Shown here piece by piece: positions 24,501-35,924 of a DNA stretch of 64,000 nt. Below the pieces are notes generated by a model that saw only the letters and a list, made by a program, of their open reading frames with translations, made no database searches and was not told where the DNA came from. This DNA is from Mesodorylaimus sp. YZB2_4 (Eukaryota; Nematoda; Enoplea; Dorylaimida; Dorylaimidae), in NCBI GenBank assembly GCA_030248295.1, contig JASANH010000664.1, forward strand, positions 1 through 64,000, given 5' to 3'. Both the position numbers and the translations under genes were made by a program. Every line of letters starts with the position of its first letter. Position 1 is the first letter of the stretch.

Positions 24501-27500
24501 TGGTTCTGCTAAATAAAGGATTCTGAACGCCCTTTTACATACTGTATCAGTGTCACAGAGTATGCTATCTGTCTGTCACTGTCAGTCAGTCTATGCAATT
24601 TCACTAATCGTGCCTTCCCTCCGGTACTTACGAGGCCCAGTCAACGTAGCTCCTGGTTCTTCAGCAAAAGTATAGGCAGTCGAAGAGACCACATTGTTTT
24701 CTACAGAGGGCTCAAAGGGTTGTACCGCGCTGCTGATCGTCCATGGAGCATCTGGAAACGTCAAAACGTTCCGCTTCGTAACATATTTTCTACAATGGAA
24801 GCTTACTGGTTGTAACAGTTATGGGGGATTCAGAAAGTGGACGCTGGACAGTCCGCGTGCTTATCAAATTCCTACTGCTTGTACTCAATGCAGCCTGGTT
24901 GGCTGCACTTGTTGAGACTGCCAGTGCCGTTACGAGTGTTGTCTCGTCTGATGCGTTTGGCTCGTTTAGTCTTGGAAGAGCAGCAGTTGACGACGGAGGG
25001 AAAGTCGCTTCAGCTGTCGACGGCATGTTCGATATTACATTGTTGACAAGGGGGCCTGCGGTTAGGTAGAATGAAGTCTCTTGAGTTTTCCGAAACAATG
25101 CCTTACCAGATGTGGTCGAAAGAGTTCTCTTTGATGGGCTAGATGTTTCTGACACGATTTCAGGTATTGAATGAGTCAGCATCTCTGGATTAGGACTAGT
25201 AGCTAATGCGGCCACCACTGAGAATGTTGGTATTGCCGACGACAAGTGAAAACCTATTTAAGGATGTAGAAAAGAAGGGTGAAAGGGGCAAGCATGACAC
25301 GGAAACCTTACTGTTTAAATTCACAGTGGCGGCGGTGGACACTGCCGAAAAACCGATGGTTGCTGTGTTGAGCGGCTCAGTGGTAGGGGATGCTGACCTT
25401 ATATCGCTTGTGGGCTCATGAACGAAAGGAGATGGCGGAAGGAAAGAGCTTGACGAAGCACTAGGAGTAACAAAGAACTCCGAGGAAGCTGCTGCTGCAG
25501 TCCCAATGTCAAATGGTGTTGGTGTGATGGCTGATGAGGACACTTGATTTGCTTCGGATGTTTCCAGCGCTGATGATGTAGGTGATACTGATGTGCTAAT
25601 CGAAGTCTCTCTCAAGGTTTCCTCATTTAAGATCATAGGTGAAGAAGAGATTGTGGATGCTGCGGATATTCTCATCACTGAGGAATACGTAGACATGATC
25701 GTGGGGAGTGACTCAAAAATCGTTGAAGGAGCAGTAGCTGAAAAAAACCACTTTGGAATTTAACGACAAGCAATGCCGTCAACCAGCATACCAGCTGGAC
25801 GTGTGACAATAATTGTTGTGTAGTCTGCGTCCAAAGAAGTACCAGAAGCAGAAGCGCGACTACTTGTGATTACAGTTGGCACAGTCCTTGGTTTCGCTGG
25901 TGGTTTAGAGGACGAGTCCATTGTCCACGGGTGTCGTCTAGTTGTAGCCGTGTGCGACGCAGTGCTTGCGGGTGTTTTGTTTTCCATTGTAGACATACTG
26001 GGGGTGGTTGCTGGAGAACTCGAACTCGGAGTAGTTGGAGGAAAACTTGATGGGGTTCCTGTTGCAGCGGCTGTCGACAAAATCGCCATGCCTGCGTTAT
26101 GAGTGGCATCTGGAGGAATAAGTTAGTGTAGTTGTGTTTATTACATGACACGACTCATAATCATACCGGCAGGGGACGAATGGTAGCTTGTTAGCTCAGA
26201 CGCGCTAAGAGTGCTTGTAGCTGCACTTTTGCCGTCGTCCGTTGTGCTTACAATTCCCGTAGATGGCATGTCTGCAATCACTTGGTTCTTTTCTCTCACT
26301 GTCAGCCCAAGCAGGCTTCTAAAGCCCATTGTGTAGTTCGATGCGATGCGTCAAATAAGCGTGCGCTGCGACACGTACGAATGAGCTGAGAGCGTAAAAA
26401 GTGCTTTTAAACCTCGCATCGCATCGAACTGTACCTCCAACTTATCTAAACTCATCGCTCTCCGACATTCTTTTTCTTCTTACCAGATTTTTTTGCAGTT
26501 TCTGAACTCGATCTGCCTAACACCGTGGATGCTGGCATTGTTTCTGGCGTCGACGACATTCTGTCATTAGTCCAGGGTGGCACATCTGTCAAGGTAACGG
26601 CAGCTTGGGTGGTCGTGTAGACAAAGCTGTTTGTTTCAGCTGCAGTGGACCAATGATCAGTACTTGTATCTTCGCTCACTTTTGTTTCAGTGCTCCCTGC
26701 CGTAGAATCGAATGCATTTGCAGACGAGCCTTCTGTATGTACGGTAAAAGAATGTATCACTTATCTCTCTCTATATAGATGAGAAAGGCAAGGAAGGAAA
26801 AGAAAAGAAAACGCATGGCTAACTAGAGTCACTGGAAATGAGCGAGAAAAATTTGCGTGCAATACGGTGTATAAATCATTTTAAAACTTTCTTACTGGTC
26901 AGCTTGTCACTTTGACTACTGGTTTGAACCATCGAAGTCGCTGAAGATGTCTCTTTGTCCATACTTGTTGGTGAAACTGCAAAACGAAAATGCAAAAAGG
27001 TCTACTGATTCGTGATTTTTTAGTACCTTCAATGAAAGCTTCACTCAAGCTTGTGGTTAAGCCGCCAGTTATAGGGTCTTCTGTCGTTTCAGCAGCGCTG
27101 GGCTCTCCCTCGGCACTAGATAATGTAGCGCTTGTGGATGTGCGTGTTGTGGTCGAGGGTGGAGACCCGGATGGCGACGTAGAAAAGTTGTAAGCTGTTG
27201 AACTTGCGTATAAGATGGTGCTCGAAGAGTCTGTGTTATGAGAGATTGTCGGCGACACGGTGGTCAGGGCTAACGCTAAATACACACGATTGAAATTACC
27301 CATCAGATTCTCAATCATCATGCGCTCACTTAGAGTTGCCACAGTTGGCACGTCGTCCATTACAGTAGTCTGGACTAAGGTGGATGGATCTTCACTCAAA
27401 ACAGAAGTCGCTGTCAACTTATGAGACAGACCAATGGAAGTCTGGGCTGATGCGGGCATTTTTGTTGTCTCGGTTTGATCGCTGGCAGACTGCGACGACG

Positions 27501-30500
27501 GAACGACCATCGTTGTTGCTGAGCCTGCAAATCGAACGCGAACAAACATAAGGTAGCCGACACTGTAATAGGCATGGACTAGGCATGTGTTATGTCCTCC
27601 GGCCGGGACGGCAGAACCGCCCCCCCGCCAGCATGTGACCGAGAGCGGGTTTAGGTCGAGTGGCTGGTCTATTGCAGACATCGGTTAAAACTAGTCTGTA
27701 TCCCCTTATCTAACTTCTCTGACACTTCGGCTCAGGCCCTCAAACCCACCCAACCTCTCCCAACACACCCAAAAAAACCCAAAACCCCCAGTAGATGTCG
27801 CTGTGCTACGGCCAGTTGAAGTGGGTGCCATGCCCACAATATTGATAGGCTGTATTTGGGTCCGGCCTATAAAGTTAGTGCAGGGTGCAGGTAATAATGT
27901 TACCTGGTTTATCGGGCAGGAATATTCTTACCAGCAGTGCTTGGTGTTTTCATTGAAGCAGTGGAAGTATGGACAGTTGAATCCGTGATTTGAGGCGCGG
28001 AAGGCTTTGCGTCCGCGGTAGATAACAAAGAGTGATAAGCTGATGTTGTCTTCGTTGTAGCGGGTGCGACTGTTGGGGGCGGGGTTGTAAACTGAATCTC
28101 AGATGTAGCAGTTAGACGAGACGTTGATGTCGTATTGGCATGGCCCCAGGTCATGCGCTCTGTTGCAGCGCTGATGTCAGAGGAAGTAAAATCTTGGGAC
28201 ATGGACGTAGCTACAAGGAAAACACTCTCATCCCTCAGACATGCCTCAGATATGCATTTTGGTGAGCTTACTCTGGCCAAGACTACTGTAGCTTGCTTGA
28301 CTCGTCATATATGTTAGAGCCAACGTCGTAGTGCTTGCTTGCTTGCGTGAAATCAACGTCGTTGCGGCTTCTGGTGTTGTCGTGGAAGGGGCCAGGGTCG
28401 TAACGTCGAAAGAATGTGTATCGGTGGCCATGAGTGTTGATGTCGGATGTGACCTCGCGCTGGCTGTATCAGTAGGACTGGGTAGCGCGGACATTGGAAA
28501 AACAGAAACGCTGCTCGACGATGAGCTCGGTGTCGAAATGGATGCTGTAATGCAGGAAGAAAGGACCATCTTAATAAGGCGCACACGTAGACCGCGAAAC
28601 GCTGCAGAATGTTGTACCTGTTTGCATACTTGTCTGCGGCAACGAAAATGCCGTGATCTCGAAGGAGGTCGGCACATTTGGCGAGACTGCCGTCGAAGTG
28701 ACAAGTGAGTGTGTATAAGAGAATTCGCTGGTTTGGGGAGTAAGGGTTGCTTCATATGTCGATCCCGCTAAAAGTGTCCACGATAAAGCGTCAATGCCTT
28801 GAAAGTGAAGAATCTTACTTCGGCTGATGGTTGCAGTGGAAGTAATGATTTCTGCTGGTGCGGCTGTGGAAGCTAAAACAGCATGCGGTAGACTTGACTT
28901 CAAAATGAGCGCCCTCCCCGCTCCAACTACCAGTTACCTTGACTTTTTGCAGTACTTGATGTAGTTGATACCGTTGACGTTGTGCTTGTGCAAGTGCTAC
29001 TTGAGGTCAAAATCGGAGAAGCAAACGACAGAATGAGGCTAGGAGCTGTTAATCCTAAAGATAGGGAGGTGCTCGAGGAGGTCGCACTAGAAGAGCTTGT
29101 TGGCGACGCTGTTGTTAGAGTTGACACTAAAGGCACAAAGAAAAAATTCTTTATAATGATTCCAGATTAGTAGGATTCTCACTTGATGCGGAGGTACTAC
29201 GAGATGTTAGGGCGCTTCTGGGCGACGCATGGGTTAACATACTGGTTGCAGTGACATCAAAGGTTGAAGCTGAACGGTAAAATAAAATTAGCTTAACAAA
29301 GACGGAGGAACTTATTGATTATACTTGATTGCGAAGCTGCTTCATGAGCAACTGAAGTAGTACTAATGGACGCCGATGAGGTACTGAATGGAGTGCCTGC
29401 AAGACAGAGAAGAATTAAAGTTCTTTTCAATTCCTTAATAGTCTCTCACTTGAGGTCGGAGTACAGAACGAGGTTGCTGGTGGAAATGCTGTGGATGGCG
29501 CGCTGGGCGTGGTTGAAGTGGCTGAAGACGCTGAAGTGCTTGAAGAGCTTGTCAAAGTGACGCCAGAAAAGGTGGAGCTGGAGAGGCTTGTCGCGGTTGA
29601 TGGCGGGGTGTAGGTGGAGGATGTTGCTGAGGAAGAGGAAGTTGGGAAGGATGGGGTCGAAGTCGACATGGTAAGCGGGAATGTATTAGATGCGGGTGTC
29701 ATTGATATAGGTGCAGATGCGGACGTGGCTAGTTTGGATGTAGTCTGGATGGGTGTTGTCGCGGTGGATGTGGCTGATGTTGATGTTGATGAGGTCGATG
29801 TTGATGTTGCCGGTTTAGATGTGGTCGATGTGGGTGTGGATGTGAATGTGAATGTGGATGTGGATGTGAATGTGGATGTGGATGTGGATGTGAATGTGAA
29901 TGTGGATGTGGATGTGGGTGTGGTCGATGTTGATGTCGTCGGTTTAGATGTGGTCGATGTTGAAGTCGTCGGTTTAGATGTGGTCGATGTGGATGTGGAT
30001 GTTGATGTGGTCGATGTTGATGTCGTCGGTTTAGATGTGGTCGATGTGGATGTGAATGTTGATGTGGTCGATGTTGATGTCGTCGGTCTAGATGTGGTCG
30101 ATGTGGATGTGGATGTTGATGTGGTCGATGTTGAAGTCGTCGGTTTAGATGTGGTCGATGTGGATGTTGATGTTGATGTGGTCGATGTTGATGTCGTCGG
30201 TTTAGATGTGGTCGATGTGGATGTGGATGTCGTCGACGCGGATCTGGATGTGAATGTGGATGTACTGGTTGACGGGCAAGAATTCCAGGCAGCTAAAGGG
30301 ACAGATAGATATATATCATAATGTACTTAAAATTTCATCTTAAGCATGGGCCAGGAGCATACCAATATCTCCGTTACACTGGCAGGAAGAGTAGCCCTCT
30401 GCCACCTTAGTCCAATTTCCCGATGCTGGTGGTGTAGTATTGCTGGGCAATAGGACCGAACTGAACGGTAATTCGTCCACTGGTTGATTCCAGTAAAGAT

Positions 30501-31463
30501 AAAGCAATTGAGCACAAGGTGGGAGCGGTTTCGAGTAAAGGTAGCCAGAAACACCACCGAGTGCATAGGCCTTGCTGGAGTTATCAGCCGTAAGACGCTT
30601 GTCGAGAACCTCCATAAGCTGCCATCCAACGGCCATGACAAAGAAAGGAATCTCCATAAAAAGGCTATAATAGTAAAAAATTGCAGCTGTCCTGCTCTCT
30701 TGCGGCATGGACGAAGCATAGCCGAGTGATGTGCTTGAAATTGGGGCGCCTAGAATAGTTGCCTTGTCTGGATTCACGCTCGCTAAATAGCTCCCTCCGT
30801 TGGTTCCAGGAAGATGATACAAAGTTAGGTCCTTGCATGGAAGATCAGTGACGAAAGCTGAAAAGACACTGTCATTGCCACTGCTACTCCCTGAAACAGA
30901 GTTGCTTACCATCGTCCCGATATTTCACACACAGCGCAGCCACTCCGCTGAGTTCTCCACAATTTCCACCACTCGCGTACCCAGTCGCCGTCATGACTGC
31001 ACACTCGTGGCTTTGCAAGGTTTGCCCTGTAGTCCAACCGAAGCAAGGTGCTGGGTCTCCTATGTCCATGTTGGTCAGTTTTGGAAAAGCCCAAATGCCC
31101 GTGGCGATTAAGGGATATTGACTCCTAAATAGGAGAGCTATTTTATATTCATCAAGTGCTATATACTCTCTGCCTTACGTTAGGCTCTTCACGTAATCGA
31201 AGAAACTGGTATCTCGGAACACAGGCAATACTGCATTGACCTTGGCACAAGCACTGACCGCATCCGTCCATTTCGTACTGGCGTTTACTATCTTGACGCA
31301 ATATGACCCGGATGACTGCCATGTCAAGTCGGAACATTGAAACGAATACGTGAATTTAAAAGCCAAAAGAAAAAGTGCTGCAAGAAAATTTATGCGATCA
31401 CTGCCTCAAAGCAAGCTGATGGCTAGCTTATCACTTACCGAAAAGGAAACCCCACGAATCCAT
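21503..31463 (-). CDS. C-type lectin / mucin stalk / DEG-ENaC channel fusion (predicted, 35 exons)
   Basis: A 2,161-codon model in one frame. Exon starts and ends: 31463-31439, 31377-31179, 31124-30910, 30857-30363, 30292-29450, 29396-29325, 29269-29183, 29126-28938, 28872-28819, 28767-28618, 28544-28272, 28210-27932, 27524-27330, 27275-27027, 26976-26896, 26732-26484, 26271-26167, 26109-25792, 25737-25312, 25217-25107, 25055-24807, 24751-24632, 24508-24416, 24344-24123, 24013-23987, 23639-23578, 23494-23340, 23277-23180, 23125-22809, 22725-22620, 22159-22093, 22034-21977, 21925-21858, 21786-21711, 21655-21503. Residues 1-20 are a hydrophobic signal or anchor. Residues about 22-146 are a C-type lectin domain (WTDAVSACAKVNAVLPVF, then ECAVMTATGYASGGNCGEL). 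A second, lectin-like segment runs to about 311 (LYWNQPVDELPF, then GNWTKV). Residues 312-1775 are a Ser/Thr mucin region. Residues about 1776-2111 are a DEG/ENaC extracellular domain (VRMTGCLTFNA, GCFQSCFQDYVINTCNCAYP, CNCGQPC). TM2 is near 2121-2148 with the GxS filter (LGIS). No usual TM1 was found. Two separate genes remain possible. Confidence 0.6.
29930..30240 (-). repeat. 57-bp minisatellite coding a 19-residue Thr/Ser mucin repeat
   Basis: The plus-strand marker GTCGTCGGTTTAGATG recurs at about 29966, 30023, 30080, 30136 and 30193, with one shorter step from 29936. The period is 57 bp, so the frame is preserved. On the minus strand each unit encodes [19 protein letters not shown] or a close variant. 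This is the 5' end of the mucin exon, and copy number is likely to vary between individuals. The plus-strand frame across it (Asp/Val repeats) is only its shadow. Confidence 0.85.
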
Positions 31464-32524
31464 ATCTTCCCTGCCAGAGGAGATCTTGACTGGTAAAAAA
31501 AATCAGATCTGCTGACAGCTAGTGCAGCATTTCAAGCCTAGCTCGCCTCTTTGTCACCCTTGGAAACTTTCACGTCGCAGCACTTTCAGCTTCCCTAAAT
31601 GGCTTGCTCTATTCTGTCTGTACTACCCACACTAAAAGCTCTGAAGGTGCAATTACTGAAACTATGGTGCCATGGGACAAAGTCTCACAGGATTTACAGT
31701 ATATTTGTCGTTTGGAAGCGATTTGGGACCTTTTTGAAAGGCTTCTGGAAATATTTAATTTGATCACATTGATCTGATAATGAGAGCAGAAAGCCTCGAG
31801 TTGGCTCGCATGGTTCATGGTAGCTCTAGTGACCAATGCCGATTCGGAGTTCTGTGTCTGTTAGACCTTGTCTCACCTATAATACCAATACCACCTTTGC
31901 CCTCTCCCACGTGATCAACAAATTGCCCCTTATTGTTGCCCATGAATAAACATTCAGGCTCGATTTTAGAGTACAAAAGGCGAAAAATTGATCGAGAAAT
32001 TTTTCGACCAAACCTTCTTGGCGCTACAAAGTTAGTGCCTTTAATTATTTTCACTAAAATCACTCTAAATCAAATTAAGTCGTCGACGGCTGGTAATTTT
32101 AGCATCACAAAAACGTTGCTTGTTGCACAGGGTCAAAAGCAGCTTTTTTGTTCTGCTTGCACCAGATATTGCGTGTCGAATGGGCCGATAGGATCATTAG
32201 TTTAGGTGCAGGTCAACACGACTGTCGATGTCGAACGGTCACAAAACCCAAACTCGAGATGATAGATATGATTCGAAATTCTGGGTCGATGCATTAGTTG
32301 ACACAGTGAACAGAGGGAAGTATGGCGCCACAGACTTGGGTCAGGTTGACTGGAGTATGCACAAGGTCGACTCGTCCAAATCGCTTCCCTTCGTCCTCCA
32401 ATTCACCTGGCGCTTCCTGCGGGTCATGTCTTGACGAAGGGGTGGCAGGAGGAGATGCTTGCTAGCCACCGTCCGGGGACATCATCAATCGATGGCTTGA
32501 TGTCAGCGGCGATATCTGCCGCTT

Positions 32525-32565
32525 GTAGCAGGTGCGTTTGGCTGTGGAGAAGGTAGTGTATCTGG
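32525..32565 (+). repeat. Short dispersed repeat, copy 1
   Basis: GCAGGTGCGTTTGGCTGTGG followed by AGAAGGTAGTGT recurs with three differences at 38353-38390 in the same orientation. It ends close to the lectin-gene-side core repeat and may be the end of the same mobile family. Confidence 0.5.
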
Positions 32566-32639
32566 TCGCCTTGATCAACTGGCCGCCTTAGACACGGAGC
32601 AGTACGTACACGGAGCAGTGTAGTTGCCACATACAGCGG

Positions 32640-32770
32640 ATCACTTGCCTTCGTTGGCCGCTCGGGGCACACCTCCAGGCGAGGCAGAAACCCGTCGGGT
32701 TGATGTCTCTGGCTCCTACGACTAGGAGGTCTGCCTGAGACCATCCTGTCCCCGCGGTATTTGCTCCCAT
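32640..32770 (-). repeat. Dispersed repeat family, minus-strand copy
   Basis: On the minus strand this reads CCTCCTAGTCGTAGGAGCCA, then GAGACATCAACCCGACGGG, then TTTCTGCCTCGCCTGGAG. The same core is found on the plus strand near 50805-50865 and 58005-58065. Similarity extends about 60 bp upstream, ending in GATGGTCTC. Confidence 0.7.
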
Positions 32771-33408
32771 GTAGAGCTACTATTCCGCCTTTTACACTGG
32801 CCTGCCCATTACACACCACTTGAGCACAAGGGAGAATGGTGAAGAACAGTATCGGCAGTGGCATTCTCAGTGTATGAGTGAGGCTAGTGAAAGCACGACT
32901 GGTACGCTTGCTTACTCGTGTAGAGGCATTGACTAACCTGGACTGGAGTTCTTGATTTGCATCGATACTAATCTGCTGTTTCGCGCCATGCCCGTGAGTG
33001 CCTTTGGTGGCTCTCTGATAATGAGTCGAGTCGGGCCGCCTTAGTTAACGGCTGCTTCAGTTTGTCCGAGTCAGCCCTCTATCGCGTAGGAGCACGGGCA
33101 TCATTATAAATGAGGGCTCCTACCTCTGTGCGTTTGTGCTGACAGAAAGCACGAGCATGAAAAAGTTTGTTGCCATAATCTTATCAACAAATGCTATTTA
33201 TGGTTTTTATCATTTCCTAAAAGCTATTAGAAATAAGCCTTATTATCAGCTGCTACAAAAAGTCGCGCTGTGTTCTTTCTGTACAATGAGCCCTGCCCCA
33301 TGTGAATTACGTACGTACCTCATGAAACCAGCGCTACCGATCAGATTTGAAAACTTGAAGTAAAGAAAAGAGCCGCCTGAGTCATGGGCATGAATGATAG
33401 CGCGCTCA

Positions 33409-33509
33409 CATTCAAACATGCACTTGCATGTTTGAATGTCTGACTGCATGTCTGACTGCATGTCTGACTCACATTCAAACATGCACTTGCATGTTTGAAT
33501 GTGAGTCAG
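33409..33509. repeat. Two copies of a 32-bp palindrome around three 12-mers
   Basis: ACATTCAAACATGCA, CT, then its reverse complement TGCATGTTTGAATGT occurs twice, at about 33411-33442 and 33472-33503. Between them CTGACTGCATGT is repeated nearly three times. Each palindrome can form a 15-bp hairpin with a 2-base loop. Confidence 0.85.
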
Positions 33510-34083
33510 AACGCGTATATGAGTGGTTGCAGTACGATTCAGTGCTTGCAATTTTGGAGTAGCAGGTATATATGGAGCCATTCAGTACAGTAAACGGTTG
33601 ATGATGTCTGACAGTGAGTGTGCTTCTATGCGCATAAGACTCTTCTCCAGAAAGGTCGGTAACCCGATACTAACGGGTGACGTCGATTCGGACTTGGGCG
33701 ATAGGGACCTGGGAATTTAAAATTCTGGAAACAAAACTGTGCCATTGCAAATACAACTTTTGCCACCCCCCCCCCCCCCACACTAACAGACATAGCATCT
33801 TCTGCCAACCAGGTGCCAAGCTGGGCCAAGAATGCAAGGACTTTGCTGCGTTTGCAAAGACTAGCGGCCACCCACATGTGACTTTGTTTGAGTTTGCCTC
33901 TTACGTAAAAATCTTACTGATAGTGTATTTGCACTTTGGGATATCAAAACGATAATTCTATTTGCGCCTTAGCGGCACGGGGAACAAAGTAGCAAAGTCA
34001 AAGAGAGGGTCCAACACATTGAGCACACGCACGCACATGCCACGACACCAAAGTACATTTTATACAAGGGAATGCTGGACTGA

Positions 34084-35341
34084 CTACCAGACAACAGTCA
34101 CTGAGGGCACTCCTGTTACATCGACACCCCCACTCGGTTCGCCCAGTCGCCTGCACGTCGATGACATCATGCGTCCCTTGTACACCATCCTGTCGTAGGC
34201 TTGCATGGCCAGTGCTACCGTGCGGACCACGTCCGTTACCAGTCTCGCGGACCTCTCTCCGCATTCTCGCCTCAGCAGCGGCATGCCGCAGGCCATCGTG
34301 CACTGCACATACTGGCACGTGCCCGACATCATATCGCGCACGTCACTGTCCGAGTAGAGCAGGGTCAGAAGTGGCTGGTCTCCCAGTTTTAGCGTCTTGT
34401 TGAAGGCCTCTTCAAAACGGCGACAGCGAGTTTGGCAAAGAGCAGTCACTGCCGGCTTCAAGTTTTGGATGCAGGGCACACTCGTTTTGAAATCCTCGAA
34501 TCGGTCAATGCACAGGTACCTGATCGGACTGAGACCGGGTTCGATCTTTCTTTTCAGTTCGGAGGACGGACATTGGTCGAAGCACCGAACCAGGGGACGG
34601 ACAGCATCGCACAGCTGACTGAGGTCGGAGAGGTAGGTGGTGGTCTCCCCATCGTCTTCCACACTTTCCGAGCTCTCCATCGTGCTCACTGCAGCCCTGA
34701 GCTGAGCTGCGCATTGGGCGCTGCACGTGTTCGGCTCGCCGTGCGTTCCCCGTTTGGCGCGGAGCGAGTGATCGTAGACCAAGTGCTCGCCGAGCAGCAA
34801 GCCGTAAACGTAGTCAATGGTGGCCCTAGTGCCGGCCAGTTCATTGGAGGAGACTGGGATTCCAGACACAACGTAGGCTGCAGCAGACAGGACCAACATA
34901 GGGTTCAGGCGGGTCATGGTGGCAGGATTAAAGTAAGTCCTCAAATTGGGGATCCCGTAGCAAGTCCCCTCCTTTTGTAGCTGCACGATGGATGAGAAGC
35001 CGTAAACAAAGTCTGCACTTGATAGGCGAGGTCCAAGGTCAAAACGCAAACTGCTGACGTCGGAAGAAGTCGCATTCTTTGTTGCAAAGTACCCGTCGAC
35101 GGGGCGCATTTCCGTCCAACGTGTGACTGCACGCCTCGACGTCACATATTCCTGTCAAGCCTTTCACTGATAAAACGCCTATCACAATTGGACCAGACAT
35201 CTTTTTCTGCGCAGTTTGCAACGTGGCCTCGCGTGTGGCGGTCTCTGTCGTGAGCAAGGAGAGTTTACTGTAATACAATTCAACTATAAGACTGCCCCAC
35301 TCCCAAAGAAGAGTGAGTATGAGCCAGAGCAAAACAGGCAT
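34084..35341 (-). CDS. CPG4-like cysteine-rich secreted protein
   Basis: The main exon (about 35154 or 35120 down to 34084) encodes roughly 345 residues with paired cysteines. Examples are NTCSAQCAAQ, LCDAVRPLVRCFDQCPSS, IRYLCIDRFEDFK, VPCIQNLKP, LCQTRCRRF and TCQYVQCTMACGMPLLRRECG. This spacing resembles the chondroitin-proteoglycan-4 domain that is expanded in nematodes, where such proteins are secreted. An upstream ATG at 35341 starts a hydrophobic stretch (MPVLLWLILTLLWEWGSL) that would be a signal peptide. It joins by an intron whose donor is about 35268. The acceptor could be near 35120 (phase-compatible but pyrimidine-poor) or 35155 (better signal, wrong phase for that donor). The N terminus is therefore uncertain, while the cysteine domain is firm as an ORF. 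Confidence 0.6.
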
Positions 35342-35924
35342 AGGCTGAGTGTTGCGAGCACATAGCGCCTGAGCAGGCATACAGTAGTGCGCATGGTATG
35401 CTTGGCAGGACGATCCAATTTATCCTCGCGGCAAAAGTATCTATTTTCCTCCAAGTTTTATGTATGTAAGTGATTAAACATGTGTACTGTATTGTTCCCG
35501 TACAAGTAGCGCCTATTACACCCTCGGCTGCTTCACAGCTGACGTTAATGGTTGTCGCTTATTTGCTATTCGCCCACCCACCCATTTTTACCAGCATGGC
35601 ATGGTTGCTTGGTTGTGCACCGCAACAAGCTACTCTCGTGGGCTGAACCCAATTTTAGTAACGAATTCTTGACAGCATTTTTGCGAAAATTTGAAACTCA
35701 CTGTGGTGGAATCGTGGATTAAAAGCTCATTGCCTTTCTGACCGCAAGAATACACCAAAGTGTGCGACATCGAACCGTGCACTCTGATGATGGCGCAACA
35801 ACACTTCGAGCATAGGACGAAATGCATCAGAAGACAATGTCATCAGTGGCCATAGAGTCGAGTCAAGCGTGCACCACACGTCAGACACGCACAACACGTA
35901 CAAAAGGGCACGACATGTCACACA
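35342..35924. other. Short intergenic region, no gene seen
   Basis: It lies between the CPG4-like gene start and the 3' end of the Src-family gene. It probably holds the Src-family 3' UTR and the CPG4-like promoter. Confidence 0.5.

Larger units (their letters stand above)
31464..34083. other. Intergenic region with repeats and one signal-peptide-like ORF
   Basis: It contains minus-strand core repeat copy 3 (about 32640-32770), one copy of a short 3' repeat (32525-32565) and a double palindrome (33409-33509). A poly-C run lies near 33764-33778. The minus frame 32864-32424 begins with a signal-like MPLPILFFTILPCAQVV, then runs into the repeats. It could be a relic of a secreted-protein gene but has no recognisable domain. 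Confidence 0.45.

Noticed and set aside
29614-30321. Long plus-strand ORF of Asp/Val repeats
   Set aside because: It is the exact antisense shadow of the Thr/Ser mucin exon. The minus strand continues in frame through splice sites into lectin and channel domains.
30340-30912. Separate minus-strand gene starting at the Met at 30912
   Set aside because: That Met overlaps a strong splice donor (GATG|GTAAGC) after the lectin domain. A 52-bp intron to 30858 restores phase with the lectin exon.
33409-33509. CRISPR-like repeats
   Set aside because: There are only two palindromes with repetitive rather than unique spacers, in a eukaryotic genome.
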